Source: Planctomycetaceae bacterium | Lineage (GTDB): Bacteria; Planctomycetota; Planctomycetia; Planctomycetales; Planctomycetaceae | Direction of reading: 5' to 3' | Length of the DNA: 64,000 nucleotides | Assembly (NCBI GenBank): GCA_024742875.1 | Contig: JANSXP010000014.1 | Coordinates: forward strand, 50,387 to 114,386 | Part shown: positions 36,806-46,424 of the stretch, one piece after another | Layout: each line of letters begins with the position of its first letter | How positions within the stretch are numbered: the first letter of the stretch is position 1 | The notes under the pieces: model-generated | Databases searched by the model: none | Seen by the model: only the letters and a program-made list of their open reading frames with translations | What the model was told of the DNA's origin: nothing | Program-made: the position numbers and the translations under genes

Positions 36806-37764
36806 AATCGGCTGCCGTCCCCAACCCCGTATCCATTGACGAAACCGGCCGCCTCCATCGCCTTTTTGCCGTCGGGCTGCACGATCGCGACTTCGACACT
36901 CCCGCTTCCACAACCAACGAGCAAACGGCTTCCCACGCGCCGAATCACGCCCGCCTGCGGTCCGGACTCGCTGAGTGGACGAACAGCATGCAGAATGCAC
37001 CGAATCGGCTTGCGGCCTTCCGTGTGCAACCAGGTGACGGCCTTTGGCCAAGGCTGCATGGCCCGCACATGACAGTCGATCTCAGCGGCCGACCGCTCCC
37101 AGTCGATGACACCGTCTTCTTTTTTAATCTTGGGAGCCAGCGTCACCTGATCGACATCCTGCAGTTCAAATTCGGCCGAGCCATCTTCCAGCGCATCGAC
37201 CGTCTGCAAAGTCAGCGGCACGCTCAGATCGGCCAATCGCAGCATCAGTTGACCCGACGTCTCAGTGGCACCGATTTCCGTCTCCACTTTCCCCACCATC
37301 GGGCCGGAATCCAGGGCGGGCTCAATCTGAAAGATCGTCACGCCAGCCAGCGTATCGCCTTTCCAGATGGAGTACTGAACGGGCGCGGCACCACGGTGCC
37401 GGGGCAGGAGCGATCCGTGCAGGTTGAACGCGCCCAGTCGTGGAATGGCGAGCAGTTCCGGTTTCAGAATCTGGCCGTAAGCGGCCACGATGAATACGTC
37501 GGCCTGCAGGAAGGCAAGTTCCTCCAGGACCTCCTGAGTATTGACCTTTTGCGGCTGATAGACAGGCACGCCGTGTTCTTCGGCCAGAACACGGACCTTA
37601 TTGACGTGCCGATGGTGGCCTCGTCCACTGCGTTCCGGCTGCGTATAAACGCCGACCACCTGATGCTCTGACGATGCCAGCAGTGCTGAGAACGGAGGCA
37701 GCGCAAACTCCCCGGTTCCCATGAGTACAATTCGCAGCCCCAATTCAACACCCCCCCTGAGCAT
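36790..37764 (-). CDS. fmt: methionyl-tRNA formyltransferase
   Basis: Fmt formylates initiator Met-tRNA using 10-formyl-THF. At 324 residues the length is normal. The catalytic Asn-His pair lies in FNLHGSLLPRHRGAAP, and the Asp in the LDSGPM region matches the family. The C-terminal OB-like domain is present. An ATG giving MLRGGVELG is used; a TTG giving MGLRIVLMG is a close alternative with a GGGGTG upstream. The last codons run into a 14-bp tandem repeat, so the C-terminus may vary between strains. No def (peptide deformylase) gene is adjacent. Confidence 0.92.
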   Translation of the reverse strand: MLRGGVELGLRIVLMGTGEFALPPFSALLASSEHQVVGVYTQPERSGRGHHRHVNKVRVLAEEHGVPVYQPQKVNTQEVLEELAFLQADVFIVAAYGQILKPELLAIPRLGAFNLHGSLLPRHRGAAPVQYSIWKGDTLAGVTIFQIEPALDSGPMVGKVETEIGATETSGQLMLRLADLSVPLTLQTVDALEDGSAEFELQDVDQVTLAPKIKKEDGVIDWERSAAEIDCHVRAMQPWPKAVTWLHTEGRKPIRCILHAVRPLSESGPQAGVIRRVGSRLLVGCGSGSVEVAIVQPDGKKAMEAAGFVNGYGVGDGSRFGGRE

Positions 37765-37892
37765 AGTGCCCGCCTGAAGCTCACGAATCGGGCCGACGCT
37801 CAGTGGCGTACATGGCCGTTGCCTGCAATCCACGCAGTCAACGCGCTGGGCATCAGCCGACAGTGCACGCAATCACTTGTATCAGGCGAACG

Positions 37893-38255
37893 TTAGTTCC
37901 AGAATTTGTCGCCGTGCCAGTTGATCGGCGGGTTGGTTTCTACTTCCACGTCACCATGAACCTTGGTGCAGCAGCCCAGTCGCACGTCTTCTTCCGGATT
38001 GCTGAGCATTTTCAGGCCCAGCAGCGGATTGATCCACTTGTTGGCCGATTCCAGCAGACCTTTGCTGCTGCAGTTTTCACTCCCCTTTTTGACGATCACA
38101 TCGCAGCTGCAACACAGACCGTTCCCCATGCAGTTGACGATCTTGTGCGGTCCGGCATACAGCTGAACGCCGTTCTTGCGAGCGATGGTGCGAATGTCTT
38201 CGCCCTCTGCGGCGTCAACAGTAATCTTTTCTTTGACGAATGTAACTTTTGGCAT
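37893..38255 (-). CDS. [2Fe-2S] ferredoxin
   Basis: A 120-residue ferredoxin. The ligand set is C42-x5-C48-x2-C51 plus C95 (RLGCC), matching the adrenodoxin/Fdx type rather than the plant CX4CX2C pattern. Extra cysteines C49, C62 and C96 are unusual. A tail of about 20 residues ends in NWHGDKFWN. The ATG giving MPKVTFVKEK is preferred over the upstream in-frame ATG. It is the gene before fmt in transcription order but need not share its transcript. Fdx-type ferredoxins can serve Fe-S cluster assembly, in keeping with other Fe-S genes in the window. Confidence 0.88.
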   Translation of the reverse strand: MPKVTFVKEKITVDAAEGEDIRTIARKNGVQLYAGPHKIVNCMGNGLCCSCDVIVKKGSENCSSKGLLESANKWINPLLGLKMLSNPEEDVRLGCCTKVHGDVEVETNPPINWHGDKFWN

Positions 38256-38446
38256 GGAGTAGTCGCTTGCGTAATTCGGCCGAAAAAAAGCATCACCGAG
38301 GGGTCGCCGCATCAATGGGAGCGGCGCTGACCATGGAAGAAACTCGGTCCGGTGGCCCGGAGTCTACAGACTGTACTCCACGAATACCAGATCTGACGCA
38401 CGCTCCCGAGACTGAGAACGCCCCGTCCCACGATGGACACAGCCGC

Positions 38447-39625
38447 CTAACAGCAACCCGTGTCGCCGCAGCAGTCGCCCCCGTCACCGGGCAAAATGTT
38501 CAACCCACCGCCGCCCTTTTTGGTCTCCGCCGCCGGGCGATAGGACGTCGTGTCACAGTCAAATTCGGCGGCCGAATCGCTGGCAATCTCCGCTGCCGGT
38601 GGCAGCAAAGTGACGTGCCCGGCATAGGGAGGACGACTCAACAGACGATACGTCTTATCGCAAACCGCCATTCGGTGGCCGCGATGCAGTTCCTGATCGT
38701 TATCATCCAGCACAGCCTTCCACGGGCCGTTGTAGATGACCGCCTGATTGCGTTCCAGACACGCGCCCGTATTCCCCTTCCAGGCACGCACGGTGAGGCT
38801 GCGAAATTCAATGCCTTCCACGACAGCCCACGGTTCCTCCTGACGGCTGACAATCTCCAGCCCATAGAAGCCCGCCTGCTCGAAGGCCTCCAGGAACCGG
38901 TCTTCGCGAAAAGCGCCACTGATGCATCCGCTCCACAGATGGGCATCGTTCTGCAGTGACTCCGGCACGTCTTCATCACTGACGATATCACTGATGACGG
39001 CGCGTCCGCCGTGACGCAGCACTCGAAACACGTCCGCAAACAGCTGCTGGCGATCTTCATTACGAACCAGATTCAAAACGCAGTTGCTGACGACTGCGTC
39101 CACGGAATCATCGCCCACCAGCGGAGCTGTCTGCCGCAGGCGATCTGCCTCGGCTTCTGCCGCCATCCAGTCGGCCACCGTGGAGACCGGGTGATCGGCC
39201 AGCCACCTTTCGAATGCATCCACGTTCAGCCGCAGGTCCTGAATACGCCCTTTGCGAAAATCCGTATTGCGATATCCGATCTTTGCAGCCACTTCGTCCT
39301 GATACTGCCGGGCCAGCCCCAGCATGTCGTCGTTGATATCGACGCCGATCACAGATCCGGATTCGCCCACCACCTGACTGGCGATGTAGCAGATCTTCCC
39401 GCCACCGGATCCCAGATCCAGCACGTCATCTCCAGCCTGCAGGTACCGGGAGGGGTCGCCGCAGCCATAGTCCCGCTCAATAATCTCCGGCGGAATCACC
39501 TGCAGATACTGGGTGTCATAAGACACGGGACAGCACAGAGCCGCTTCGGCGGCATTCGCGGCAGCGCCATACCGATCACGGACTGCGGCTTCGACATTCA
39601 GGGACGAACTTTCGGGGGCACTCAT
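38447..39625 (-). CDS. ArsM-like methyltransferase with Cys-rich C-terminus
   Basis: A 392-residue SAM-dependent methyltransferase. The SAM motif is VLDLGSGGGKICY (68-80). Cysteines placed as in arsenite methyltransferases are seen: C31/C32 (LCCPVSYD), C55 (YGCGDP), C182 (SNCVLNLV) and C234 (SGCISGAF). The C-terminal 120 residues include AVCDKTYRLLSRPPY and end in CCGDTGCC (385-392), which could bind a metalloid or metal. Arsenic methylation is the best-supported guess, but the tail and insert make another thiol-based substrate possible. No arsR, acr3 or arsC gene is adjacent. Confidence 0.82.
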   Translation of the reverse strand: MSAPESSSLNVEAAVRDRYGAAANAAEAALCCPVSYDTQYLQVIPPEIIERDYGCGDPSRYLQAGDDVLDLGSGGGKICYIASQVVGESGSVIGVDINDDMLGLARQYQDEVAAKIGYRNTDFRKGRIQDLRLNVDAFERWLADHPVSTVADWMAAEAEADRLRQTAPLVGDDSVDAVVSNCVLNLVRNEDRQQLFADVFRVLRHGGRAVISDIVSDEDVPESLQNDAHLWSGCISGAFREDRFLEAFEQAGFYGLEIVSRQEEPWAVVEGIEFRSLTVRAWKGNTGACLERNQAVIYNGPWKAVLDDNDQELHRGHRMAVCDKTYRLLSRPPYAGHVTLLPPAAEIASDSAAEFDCDTTSYRPAAETKKGGGGLNILPGDGGDCCGDTGCC

Positions 39626-40155
39626 CTCAGACCTCACTGGCAGATTTCAGGGCTGCGGAATCGTAGCGGACCCAGGGCCGTATTTCCGCGAGTGATCCCA
39701 CATGCCCCTGAACATCCGCCAAAATCATGCCGTGCAAAGTCCGCAATGGAATACCCGCAGCGGGCACGGACAGGCAAGCTCAAAGGCACTTCCAGGGGCT
39801 GGGGATTCGACCGTTTTCGAAAAGAAACACTCGCAGTTTCAAAAAAAACGTGTATCGTCAAAAGCAGTCAGCGTCCCACCAAACCGCGCGTAATCGTAGA
39901 TCTCCCACCGACTGAAAATCGACCAGGATCGATCAGGATCCACCATACGGGCTCCGTTCTGGAGGCCATTCACCCCGTCCAGATTACCAGAACCCACCAT
40001 TCTGAGCAGAACGAATGTTCGCGCTCAACCGGAGGTACGGGAAGAGTTTACGCCAAAACAAAGCGGGCCTGGGTAGACAGCCAGCGGTTGCCCCCCAAGT
40101 ATGGTGCCGACCTATTCACAATCTGAACCCTGATTCTAACCGGAGTCAAAACAAT
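39626..40155. other. 530-bp divergent intergenic region
   Basis: It separates the ArsM-like gene (-) and the DUF309 gene (+) and should hold both promoters. I see no gene. The only repeat noted is a short AGGATC doubling within CCAGGATCGATCAGGATC near 39923. Confidence 0.45.
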
Positions 40156-40731
40156 ATGATCACGGCTGACACCGAGTGTCCTCGCCTCCTGCCATCGGTT
40201 CCCCTGCCGGAGTACGCCTTCTTTCCCGGTTCCGGTCTGCCTCATCCCATCCGCGACCCTAAGGGCCATAGTTATGGTCGCAAGCACGCTCCCGGCCAGG
40301 GCCCCAAAGCTCTGAGCCCGGAAAACTGGACGGAAAACCGCAACTATTTGCTGGCCATCGACTTCTTCAATCTGGGCTATTACTGGGAAGCCCACGAAGA
40401 ATGGGAACGTCTGTGGCGAGTATCCGGTGCGGACACCATTCCCGGTCGATTCCTGAAGGGCCTGATCAAGCTGTCAGCCGCAGGCGTCAAGGTTCGCGAG
40501 CGGAGCATCCATGGTGTTCGTCGTCACGCGGCTTCTGCCGGAGAGATGTTCGCCGACGTGGCTGCCGAAGCCGACACCGATTCATACTGCGGTCTGCAGT
40601 TCACACGGCTGCAGTTTGCCGCTGATCGGTCTGCTCAGCTGGCATACAAGAAGGAACACGAAGCCGGCGAACCGGTTCGCGTCTTCCCCTTCCTGCTGGA
40701 ACCGGACATGACACCCGAACCAACCACCTAG
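40156..40731 (+). CDS. DUF309 domain protein
   Basis: A 191-residue protein of the DUF309 family. The signature is [19 protein letters not shown] (about residues 75-93), with the later HGVRRHA segment. The function of the family is not known to me. The ATG giving MITADTECP is chosen because a longer in-frame start would sit in the divergent promoter region. Two hairpins follow before purD, so it is probably transcribed alone. Confidence 0.82.
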   Translation: MITADTECPRLLPSVPLPEYAFFPGSGLPHPIRDPKGHSYGRKHAPGQGPKALSPENWTENRNYLLAIDFFNLGYYWEAHEEWERLWRVSGADTIPGRFLKGLIKLSAAGVKVRERSIHGVRRHAASAGEMFADVAAEADTDSYCGLQFTRLQFAADRSAQLAYKKEHEAGEPVRVFPFLLEPDMTPEPTT

Positions 40732-40737
40732 CGGTTC

Positions 40738-40760
40738 CCCGATGGCATCACGCCATCGGG
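40738..40760 (+). terminator. terminator-like hairpin after the DUF309 gene
   Basis: CCCGATGGC (40738-40746) and GCCATCGGG (40752-40760) form a perfect 9-bp stem. The following TCTGTTCGCC is only weakly T-rich. Confidence 0.6.
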
Positions 40761-40820
40761 TCTGTTCGCCTCATTTTGCGGTCAGACACAGACAGATCCG
40801 TCGAATCGATCGACAAAGCG

Positions 40821-40853
40821 AAAGCTCGTGGTAATCTGCCGCGAGCTTTTTTT
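40821..40853 (+). terminator. Rho-independent terminator just upstream of purD
   Basis: AAAGCTCGTGG pairs with CCGCGAGCTTT (one T-G pair) around a seven-base loop, and seven T residues follow. It ends about 25 bases before the purD ATG, so it may be a purD leader attenuator rather than a simple end of the upstream transcript. Confidence 0.8.
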
Positions 40854-40877
40854 ATGGAACATTCAGGCAAGCAGCAA

Positions 40878-42146
40878 ATGAAGATTCTGGTGGTTGGCCA
40901 GGGCGGACGTGAACACGCCCTCGTGTGGAAACTGGCTCAGTGTGAGGGAGTCGAGAAAGTCTTTTGCGCTCCCGGCAACGCGGGCACCGACATCGACGGA
41001 GAGAACGTCAACATCGCCTCCGACGACATTGGCCGCCTGATGTCGTTCGCCAAGCACAACGAGATCGACCTGACCGTGGTGGGCCCCGAAGCCCCTTTGG
41101 TGCTGGGGATCGTGGATGAATTCAAGGCTCAGGGCCTGAAGATTTTCGGACCGAGCAAGGCAGCCGCTCAGCTGGAAGGCAGCAAGGCCTTCTCCAAGAA
41201 CCTGATGAAAAAAGCGGGTGTCCCCACGGCCGCCTTCGACACATTCACCCGCCTGGAAGAGGCCGAAGTCTACATCGACAACCTCATGGAAGACGGCGTC
41301 GTGGTGAAGGCCGATGGCCTGGCAGCCGGCAAGGGGGTGCACGTCTGCAGCACCAAAGAAGAAGCAAAAGCAGCGGCCGCCAGCATGCTGACCAACGATG
41401 CCTACGGGGCGGCTGGTCGCAAAATCATTGTCGAGGAGTGCCTGGAGGGTGAGGAAGTCAGCATTCTGGCGATCGTAGACGGTGACACGATCATCCCTCT
41501 GGACACCTCTCAGGACCACAAGCGGGCGCTCGACAATGACGAAGGACCCAACACGGGCGGCATGGGGGCCTACAGCCCGGCCACGTCTGTGGATGCTGAG
41601 ACGATGGACACCATCATCCGCGACATTCTGGTGCCCACCATTCACACGATGAAGGTGGAAGGCACACCGTTTTCCGGAGTGCTTTATGCCGGTCTGATGC
41701 TGACTCGTCAGGGACCGCGCGTTCTGGAATACAATGTCCGCTTTGGCGATCCGGAAGCCCAGCCGGTCCTGATGCGACTCGACAGCGATCTGGCCCAGAT
41801 TCTCTCGCTGGCCGCTTCAGGGCGACTGGATGAACTGGAGGAACTGAAGTGGGACCCGCGACCGGCTGTCTGCGTGGTGATGGCGTCCGCAGGTTACCCT
41901 GGCAGCTACGAAAAAGGGCGCGTGATCGATGGTCTGGAAGACGCGGGCCAACTGGCCGACAGCAAGGTGTTCCACGCGGGCACCGTCGCGAAAGACATGC
42001 AGGTTTTAAATGCCGGTGGCCGCGTACTGGGTGTGACAGCGATGGGCGAATCCATCCCGGACGCCAAGCAGCGGGCGTACACGGCCGTGAGTAAAATCAC
42101 ATGGGACGGGGCGTGGAATCGCACGGATATCTCAGACAAAGCCTGA
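40878..42146 (+). CDS. purD: phosphoribosylamine-glycine ligase
   Basis: PurD (GARS) ligates glycine to phosphoribosylamine in purine synthesis. At 422 residues it is the normal length. The start MKILVVGQGGREHALVWKL fits the family, with the ATP-grasp region later (KADGLAAGKGVHV, GMGAYSPA and NVRFGDPEAQ). An ATG 24 bases earlier (MEHSGKQQ) is possible but lacks family support. A strong terminator hairpin lies right before the start, hinting at transcription control in the leader. The following lipoprotein gene is separated by 130 bases. Confidence 0.95.
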   Translation: MKILVVGQGGREHALVWKLAQCEGVEKVFCAPGNAGTDIDGENVNIASDDIGRLMSFAKHNEIDLTVVGPEAPLVLGIVDEFKAQGLKIFGPSKAAAQLEGSKAFSKNLMKKAGVPTAAFDTFTRLEEAEVYIDNLMEDGVVVKADGLAAGKGVHVCSTKEEAKAAAASMLTNDAYGAAGRKIIVEECLEGEEVSILAIVDGDTIIPLDTSQDHKRALDNDEGPNTGGMGAYSPATSVDAETMDTIIRDILVPTIHTMKVEGTPFSGVLYAGLMLTRQGPRVLEYNVRFGDPEAQPVLMRLDSDLAQILSLAASGRLDELEELKWDPRPAVCVVMASAGYPGSYEKGRVIDGLEDAGQLADSKVFHAGTVAKDMQVLNAGGRVLGVTAMGESIPDAKQRAYTAVSKITWDGAWNRTDISDKA

Positions 42147-42276
42147 ATCTCCACATTGCCCTGGATTGGGGCGGAAATGGCTCGTTTCCGCTATTAAGAC
42201 GTCCAATCCCGGATCGGACCTGATAGCATTCAGGCACCGAGAATTTGCACGCTTCACGCCTATCAGGAGTCCCAGT

Positions 42277-45200
42277 ATGCGGATCCCGTTTTCGACCTTG
42301 TGCGCACGGTTGTCCTTTGTCGCGGCCCTCGCCGTCATGACCACCCTCGCGGGGTGTGGTGGATCTGAGGACGCGGAATCCGCCACCGACACCGGTTCGG
42401 GTGGCGCATCGCCCGCCGGCGGACAGCTGGCTCAGGGTGGCGAAGACTACGAAGGCGGCGATTACGAAAGTGGTCAGGACAGCGGCGGCGGCGGAGAACA
42501 CGGTGGCGGTGACCGCATGGCCAACAACAACGCCGCGATGGCGCCTCCCGGTATGGGAGCCATGGGCGGGGGACAGGGCCAGATTGACAACAGCGCCTCC
42601 ATGATGCCGCCTGGCATGGGCGGTGGCGGCGGTCAGGGCCAGATCGACAACAGTGCGTCCATGATGCCACCCGGTATGGGTGGCGGTGGTGGCAGCTTTG
42701 GCGGCGGAGAGCACGGCGACGAAGACAACAACGAAGCCGGCATGATGGCCGCCTTTGGAGGCGGCCAGGGAGGCGGAGATTTCGGCGGGGGCAATTACGG
42801 CAGCGGCGTCAACACGGGTGGTTTCGGACCACCGGGTGGCGGCTTTCAGCCTCCCGCAGCGCCCGCGAAAGACTTTGCCCTGTGGAACCGCAACGACTTC
42901 ATTGATGCTGTCCGCAAGAAGGATCGCAACGTCATCGCGGCCATCGACACACAGGCGGAATCGCGCATCGGTGATCCGGAATTTGCCGCTACGCTGACAG
43001 AAACACTGGGCGCCATGGCGGGTGGAACCTCCGCAAACGCCCTGCAGGGCAAACCAGGCTTCCCGACAGGACTGGAACCCGGCGGAGCTGGCAGAAACAG
43101 TGGTCTTGTGCCTCCCGGCGGTGCGTCGCTGGAGCAGTCTTTGGAGATGCTGCGACGATCCCGTAACCGCCCGCTGGATTCCATGGAAGCGATGCTGGGC
43201 GAAGCCATTCTGGCGTACGCCCCACAGGCCAGTCAGGGAACCCGCAATGCGGCCGGTCGACTGCAGCAGGGTTCTGGTGCCCCCGCACCCGGCGGCATGT
43301 CAATCCCCGGCAGCCCCGGCGGTGAGCACGGAAGTAGCGGAGGCGGCGAACACGGCGGCGGTGGGGCCGCGGGGATGATGCAGCAATTCGGCGGCGCAGG
43401 CGGTGGCGGTGAAGGAGAATACGAAGACGGCAATTCCGGAATGATGCAGCAGTTTGGTGGCAACGGCGGTTTTCCCGGACAAGGTGGCCAGCCTGGCCGT
43501 GGTGGTCTGCCCGCCCCGCCGTCTGGAGGCATTCAGCCTGGCCTGACACCGACAGAACTGGTGCAGTCCGTTGTGGCCGCACTGGTCCGCAATAACACGG
43601 ACAACGCCTGGCGTACACTCATGAAAATCGTCAAAGGCACGCAGCCAACCACGCTGCCCGCCGACGAGAACATTCGCATCGTTGTGTCTGACGCATTTTC
43701 TGCGACAACCATCAATTCAGAAAAGGCCGAGCAGATTTTGACTGTGGCCATCGCGGAAGTGCTCTCTGGCCCCTCTTCCCACCCACAGTCACTGAAGGTG
43801 CTGGGCAATCTGAGCAGCCGGCCTCTGGAGTATTATCTGGGGATGGAAGTGACGTCTGTCGCTCCACCGCAAACTGGCGGCAATCCACAGTTCGGCGGTC
43901 AGCAGCCGGGCAACGGTCCACCCGGGTTCGGTCAGCAGCGACAGCAGCAGCAACCTCCACAGCAGCCCGGCGGTGGACCTCCCGGCGGTGGGCCCATGGG
44001 CTTCAACGGGACCGTAGGCGGAGGAGGCGGCAGCAGTGGCCCTCCCGGAGGCGGGCCTTCCGGATTCAACGGCACAGCCGGCGGCAGCGGGGGTCCTCCC
44101 GGTGGAGGTCCTTCCGGCTTCAACGGCACAGCCGGGGGCGGTGGCGGCATTCCCGGGCAGCCGGCAGGGATGAATCGCGGGAACTTTCCCGGTGCCGGTG
44201 GAGGTGAAGATGAATATGAAAGCGGCTTTGTCAATCAGGGCGGGTTCAGTGGCCTGAGTGGCGGTGACAACATCCTTGGGCAGCAACCCTTCCCGTCCGC
44301 TGGTCCGCCGATGTTCAATCTCACCGAAGACGGATACAAGCCCGCGGCCATGGCCCTGTGGAGTCCGGAAGTCACCGCAAGAGTCTCTCAGAGCCTGATC
44401 AACGATGGCTCACCAGAGCTGATTCCTCTGGCCGCTTCCATTCCAACGGCCAACGTGCGTCGGGCTTTGTTTGAAACCTTCAAGAACGGCTACGAATCTG
44501 GTGCGGAAAACTTCGTCGGCCAACTGGATTACAGTTCTGTCGACCCTGGTCTGCTGGGCGTCCTGAAGGGTCTGGCCCGCGTGCGACCCACGCGGGCAGG
44601 CGCAGCCCCGGATGCCAAGCAGGCAGCCAAAGACAGCTGGGTTAAGGCAACCAAGGAAGTTGTGATGGCGTTGCGGGAACGACTGCGTGCGTCAGCCGGC
44701 AATCCCAATCTTGCCTACTCAGGCAGTTCGAAGCTGCGGCTGCACCGCAACGCGGTGGTTGAACGCTCCATCATGATGGCCGTTCCCAATGAAGCGACGG
44801 AGGAACTTGGCCAGTCGGCGCCGGCCAAACTCAACATCTACTATGTTCGCACAAGTGTGACGCCACAATCGCCCAATGAGCGAGAAGCCCTCGCCAAACA
44901 TTACGAAAAATCAGCCAAGGGTTTTCGACGCATTTATGCCAGCGAAGGCATGCTCTGGTTTGATGGTGTCACTCGCAACAGCGATGGCACGCGTCAGACA
45001 ATGGACGTCATCATTCAGTCCGCCGGTGGTGCACCAGCCTCGAACGGCGGCGGAGAAGACTACGAAGGCGGTTCCTCAGGACCGCCCGGATTTGGCGGAG
45101 CCGCCCCCGGTGGGGGACCTCCCGGATTCGGTGGCGCTGCCCCCGGTGGAGGCCCGCCCGGCTTTGGTGGCGCTGCCCCCGGTGGATTCGGAGGAGGAGC

Positions 45201-45348
45201 TCCAGGGGGATTCGGCGGTGGAGGACAGCAGGGCGGAGCGGCGGGCTCGTTCACGATTGAAGTCATCGTGACTGTCAGTCGAGACCCACAGGACCCGCTG
45301 ACGGACTCCAGCTTGACGTCCGCCGGCCTGGACCCTGATCGCAAATAA
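42277..45348 (+). CDS. giant Gly/Pro-rich lipoprotein
   Basis: A 1023-residue exported lipoprotein; the lipobox is LAGC at residue 26 and AGGAG precedes the ATG. It alternates low-complexity Gly/Pro blocks with folded segments. Blocks include repeats of GQGQIDNSASMMPPGM (60-bp DNA repeat), FNGTAGG-type repeats and a late GPPGFGGAAPGG triplicate (36-bp repeat). Folded parts lie at about 195-270, 415-530 and 680-900, mostly helical. The region around LSYSGSSKLRLHRN resembles nothing I know. The composition suggests an extracellular structural or surface-exposed protein. No annotated family can be given. Confidence 0.78.
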   Translation: MRIPFSTLCARLSFVAALAVMTTLAGCGGSEDAESATDTGSGGASPAGGQLAQGGEDYEGGDYESGQDSGGGGEHGGGDRMANNNAAMAPPGMGAMGGGQGQIDNSASMMPPGMGGGGGQGQIDNSASMMPPGMGGGGGSFGGGEHGDEDNNEAGMMAAFGGGQGGGDFGGGNYGSGVNTGGFGPPGGGFQPPAAPAKDFALWNRNDFIDAVRKKDRNVIAAIDTQAESRIGDPEFAATLTETLGAMAGGTSANALQGKPGFPTGLEPGGAGRNSGLVPPGGASLEQSLEMLRRSRNRPLDSMEAMLGEAILAYAPQASQGTRNAAGRLQQGSGAPAPGGMSIPGSPGGEHGSSGGGEHGGGGAAGMMQQFGGAGGGGEGEYEDGNSGMMQQFGGNGGFPGQGGQPGRGGLPAPPSGGIQPGLTPTELVQSVVAALVRNNTDNAWRTLMKIVKGTQPTTLPADENIRIVVSDAFSATTINSEKAEQILTVAIAEVLSGPSSHPQSLKVLGNLSSRPLEYYLGMEVTSVAPPQTGGNPQFGGQQPGNGPPGFGQQRQQQQPPQQPGGGPPGGGPMGFNGTVGGGGGSSGPPGGGPSGFNGTAGGSGGPPGGGPSGFNGTAGGGGGIPGQPAGMNRGNFPGAGGGEDEYESGFVNQGGFSGLSGGDNILGQQPFPSAGPPMFNLTEDGYKPAAMALWSPEVTARVSQSLINDGSPELIPLAASIPTANVRRALFETFKNGYESGAENFVGQLDYSSVDPGLLGVLKGLARVRPTRAGAAPDAKQAAKDSWVKATKEVVMALRERLRASAGNPNLAYSGSSKLRLHRNAVVERSIMMAVPNEATEELGQSAPAKLNIYYVRTSVTPQSPNEREALAKHYEKSAKGFRRIYASEGMLWFDGVTRNSDGTRQTMDVIIQSAGGAPASNGGGEDYEGGSSGPPGFGGAAPGGGPPGFGGAAPGGGPPGFGGAAPGGFGGGAPGGFGGGGQQGGAAGSFTIEVIVTVSRDPQDPLTDSSLTSAGLDPDRK
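42571..42690 (+). repeat. 60-bp coding tandem repeat, two copies
   Basis: Two 60-base units in the Gly-rich lipoprotein gene each encode GGQGQIDNSASMMPPGMGGG with only synonymous or near-synonymous changes. Confidence 0.85.
45079..45186 (+). repeat. 36-bp coding tandem repeat, three copies
   Basis: Three 36-base units encode GPPGFGGAAPGG each, near the C-terminus of the Gly-rich lipoprotein. The units differ mostly at third codon positions. Confidence 0.85.
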
Positions 45349-45680
45349 TCGATCATACCACCCGGACACCTGGAGCCCGAGCAATCAGCGACCTGAGGTT
45401 GTGGAGTTTGATCTGCAGCCTCAGTCGGGCCGTTCCAGCGTCTGCATAGTACGGGTACCGACTGACACGTTGTGGCAGAAGCTCTTTGCGACGTTAACAC
45501 GCCTGTCATTTCCCGTGTTTCGCCACATGTTGCCACCCTCATGGCGTCGATCTTCTTGTCCGTCTGCCCCTGCTCACAATGTGCCGGGGTATTGCACCAC
45601 CAGCGTGAAATCGCCTGGCCGTAAACTTCGTGAAGCCAACCGCTTCACCATCAAACCACCTGGAACCTTCAGCTCCAACT
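45349..45680. other. 332-bp intergenic region
   Basis: The gap between the lipoprotein gene and the next gene. No gene or clear hairpin is seen; it presumably contains the promoter of the following gene. Confidence 0.45.
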
Positions 45681-46424
45681 ATGAACCGATTCAGTAACCT
45701 GGCGACCGACTTTTACGCCAATATGCATCTCAACACAGAGATGCCCCTGCCCAACTCCCGTGAAGCTGTGCTCGACTTTTTCGGTCGTGTGCAGAAGGCG
45801 TATCCGGAAATGCGCAACTTCTACTCACGTGAAAACGGCGACTTCGTGATGGAGGAAGATAAAGACCAGCCCCATCACCGCTGGCTCTCTCTGGAGCCCC
45901 GACGCATCTGCAGTGGGTTCGTCAATCCGACAGATCTTGACGACGCCGAGCAGCAGCACAAACTGATCCTTGAACTTGTCCCCTACATGCTTTCGGTCAG
46001 CCCTCTCGACTGCGAGGCACTGGATTACATGATGGGATTCGACTTCTCCTACCGTGGCAACCACGACCTGCTGGTCGCCCGCGCCCTGGGGTGTTCGCCC
46101 GCCTTTGAACGGCTGCCACAGTTGCCCGACGCCAAGGTACTTAGTTTCGAACCTTCCATGACCATCAGCCTGGAAGAATCCTGCCGTCTGCAGGCCCGCC
46201 TGCTCGTGGAAACACGAACCAATGCCTATCAGGTGCGGCGTCGGGAGTTTCCCGATGAGCACATCAGCGTCTATTTTACCGTGAGACAATACGGCAGCAT
46301 GGATCACGACGCCTCGTTTGCCGACCGTATGGTTCAACTGCGCACCAAATGCGAAGAACTACTCGAAGAATTCGTCATCGACGAAGTGCTGGTGCCACTA
46401 AGCCAGGCCATTGCCGCCTCCTGA
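45681..46424 (+). CDS. conserved hypothetical protein, 247 aa
   Basis: A soluble, acidic protein without signal peptide or membrane segment. It has well-ordered secondary-structure pattern throughout (REAVLDFFGRVQKAYPEM; DDAEQQHKLILELVPYML; SLEESCRLQARLLVETRT). The short stretch EHISVYFTVRQYG looks like a beta strand from a small alpha/beta domain. I do not recognise a family. It is followed by a bidirectional terminator. The ATG giving MNRFSNLATDF is preferred to an upstream in-frame start. Confidence 0.75.
   Translation: MNRFSNLATDFYANMHLNTEMPLPNSREAVLDFFGRVQKAYPEMRNFYSRENGDFVMEEDKDQPHHRWLSLEPRRICSGFVNPTDLDDAEQQHKLILELVPYMLSVSPLDCEALDYMMGFDFSYRGNHDLLVARALGCSPAFERLPQLPDAKVLSFEPSMTISLEESCRLQARLLVETRTNAYQVRRREFPDEHISVYFTVRQYGSMDHDASFADRMVQLRTKCEELLEEFVIDEVLVPLSQAIAAS

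Noticed and set aside
36457..37671. Plus-strand open frame of about 400 codons opposite fmt
   Set aside because: Antisense to a well-supported fmt; no recognisable domain and unusual composition.
39011..40126. Plus-strand open frame opposite the ArsM-like gene and into the intergenic region
   Set aside because: Antisense to a supported methyltransferase and no coding character in the intergenic part.
42171..42191. Hairpin GCGGAAA / TTTCCGC after purD as a terminator
   Set aside because: A 7-bp stem without a following T-run; could be chance.
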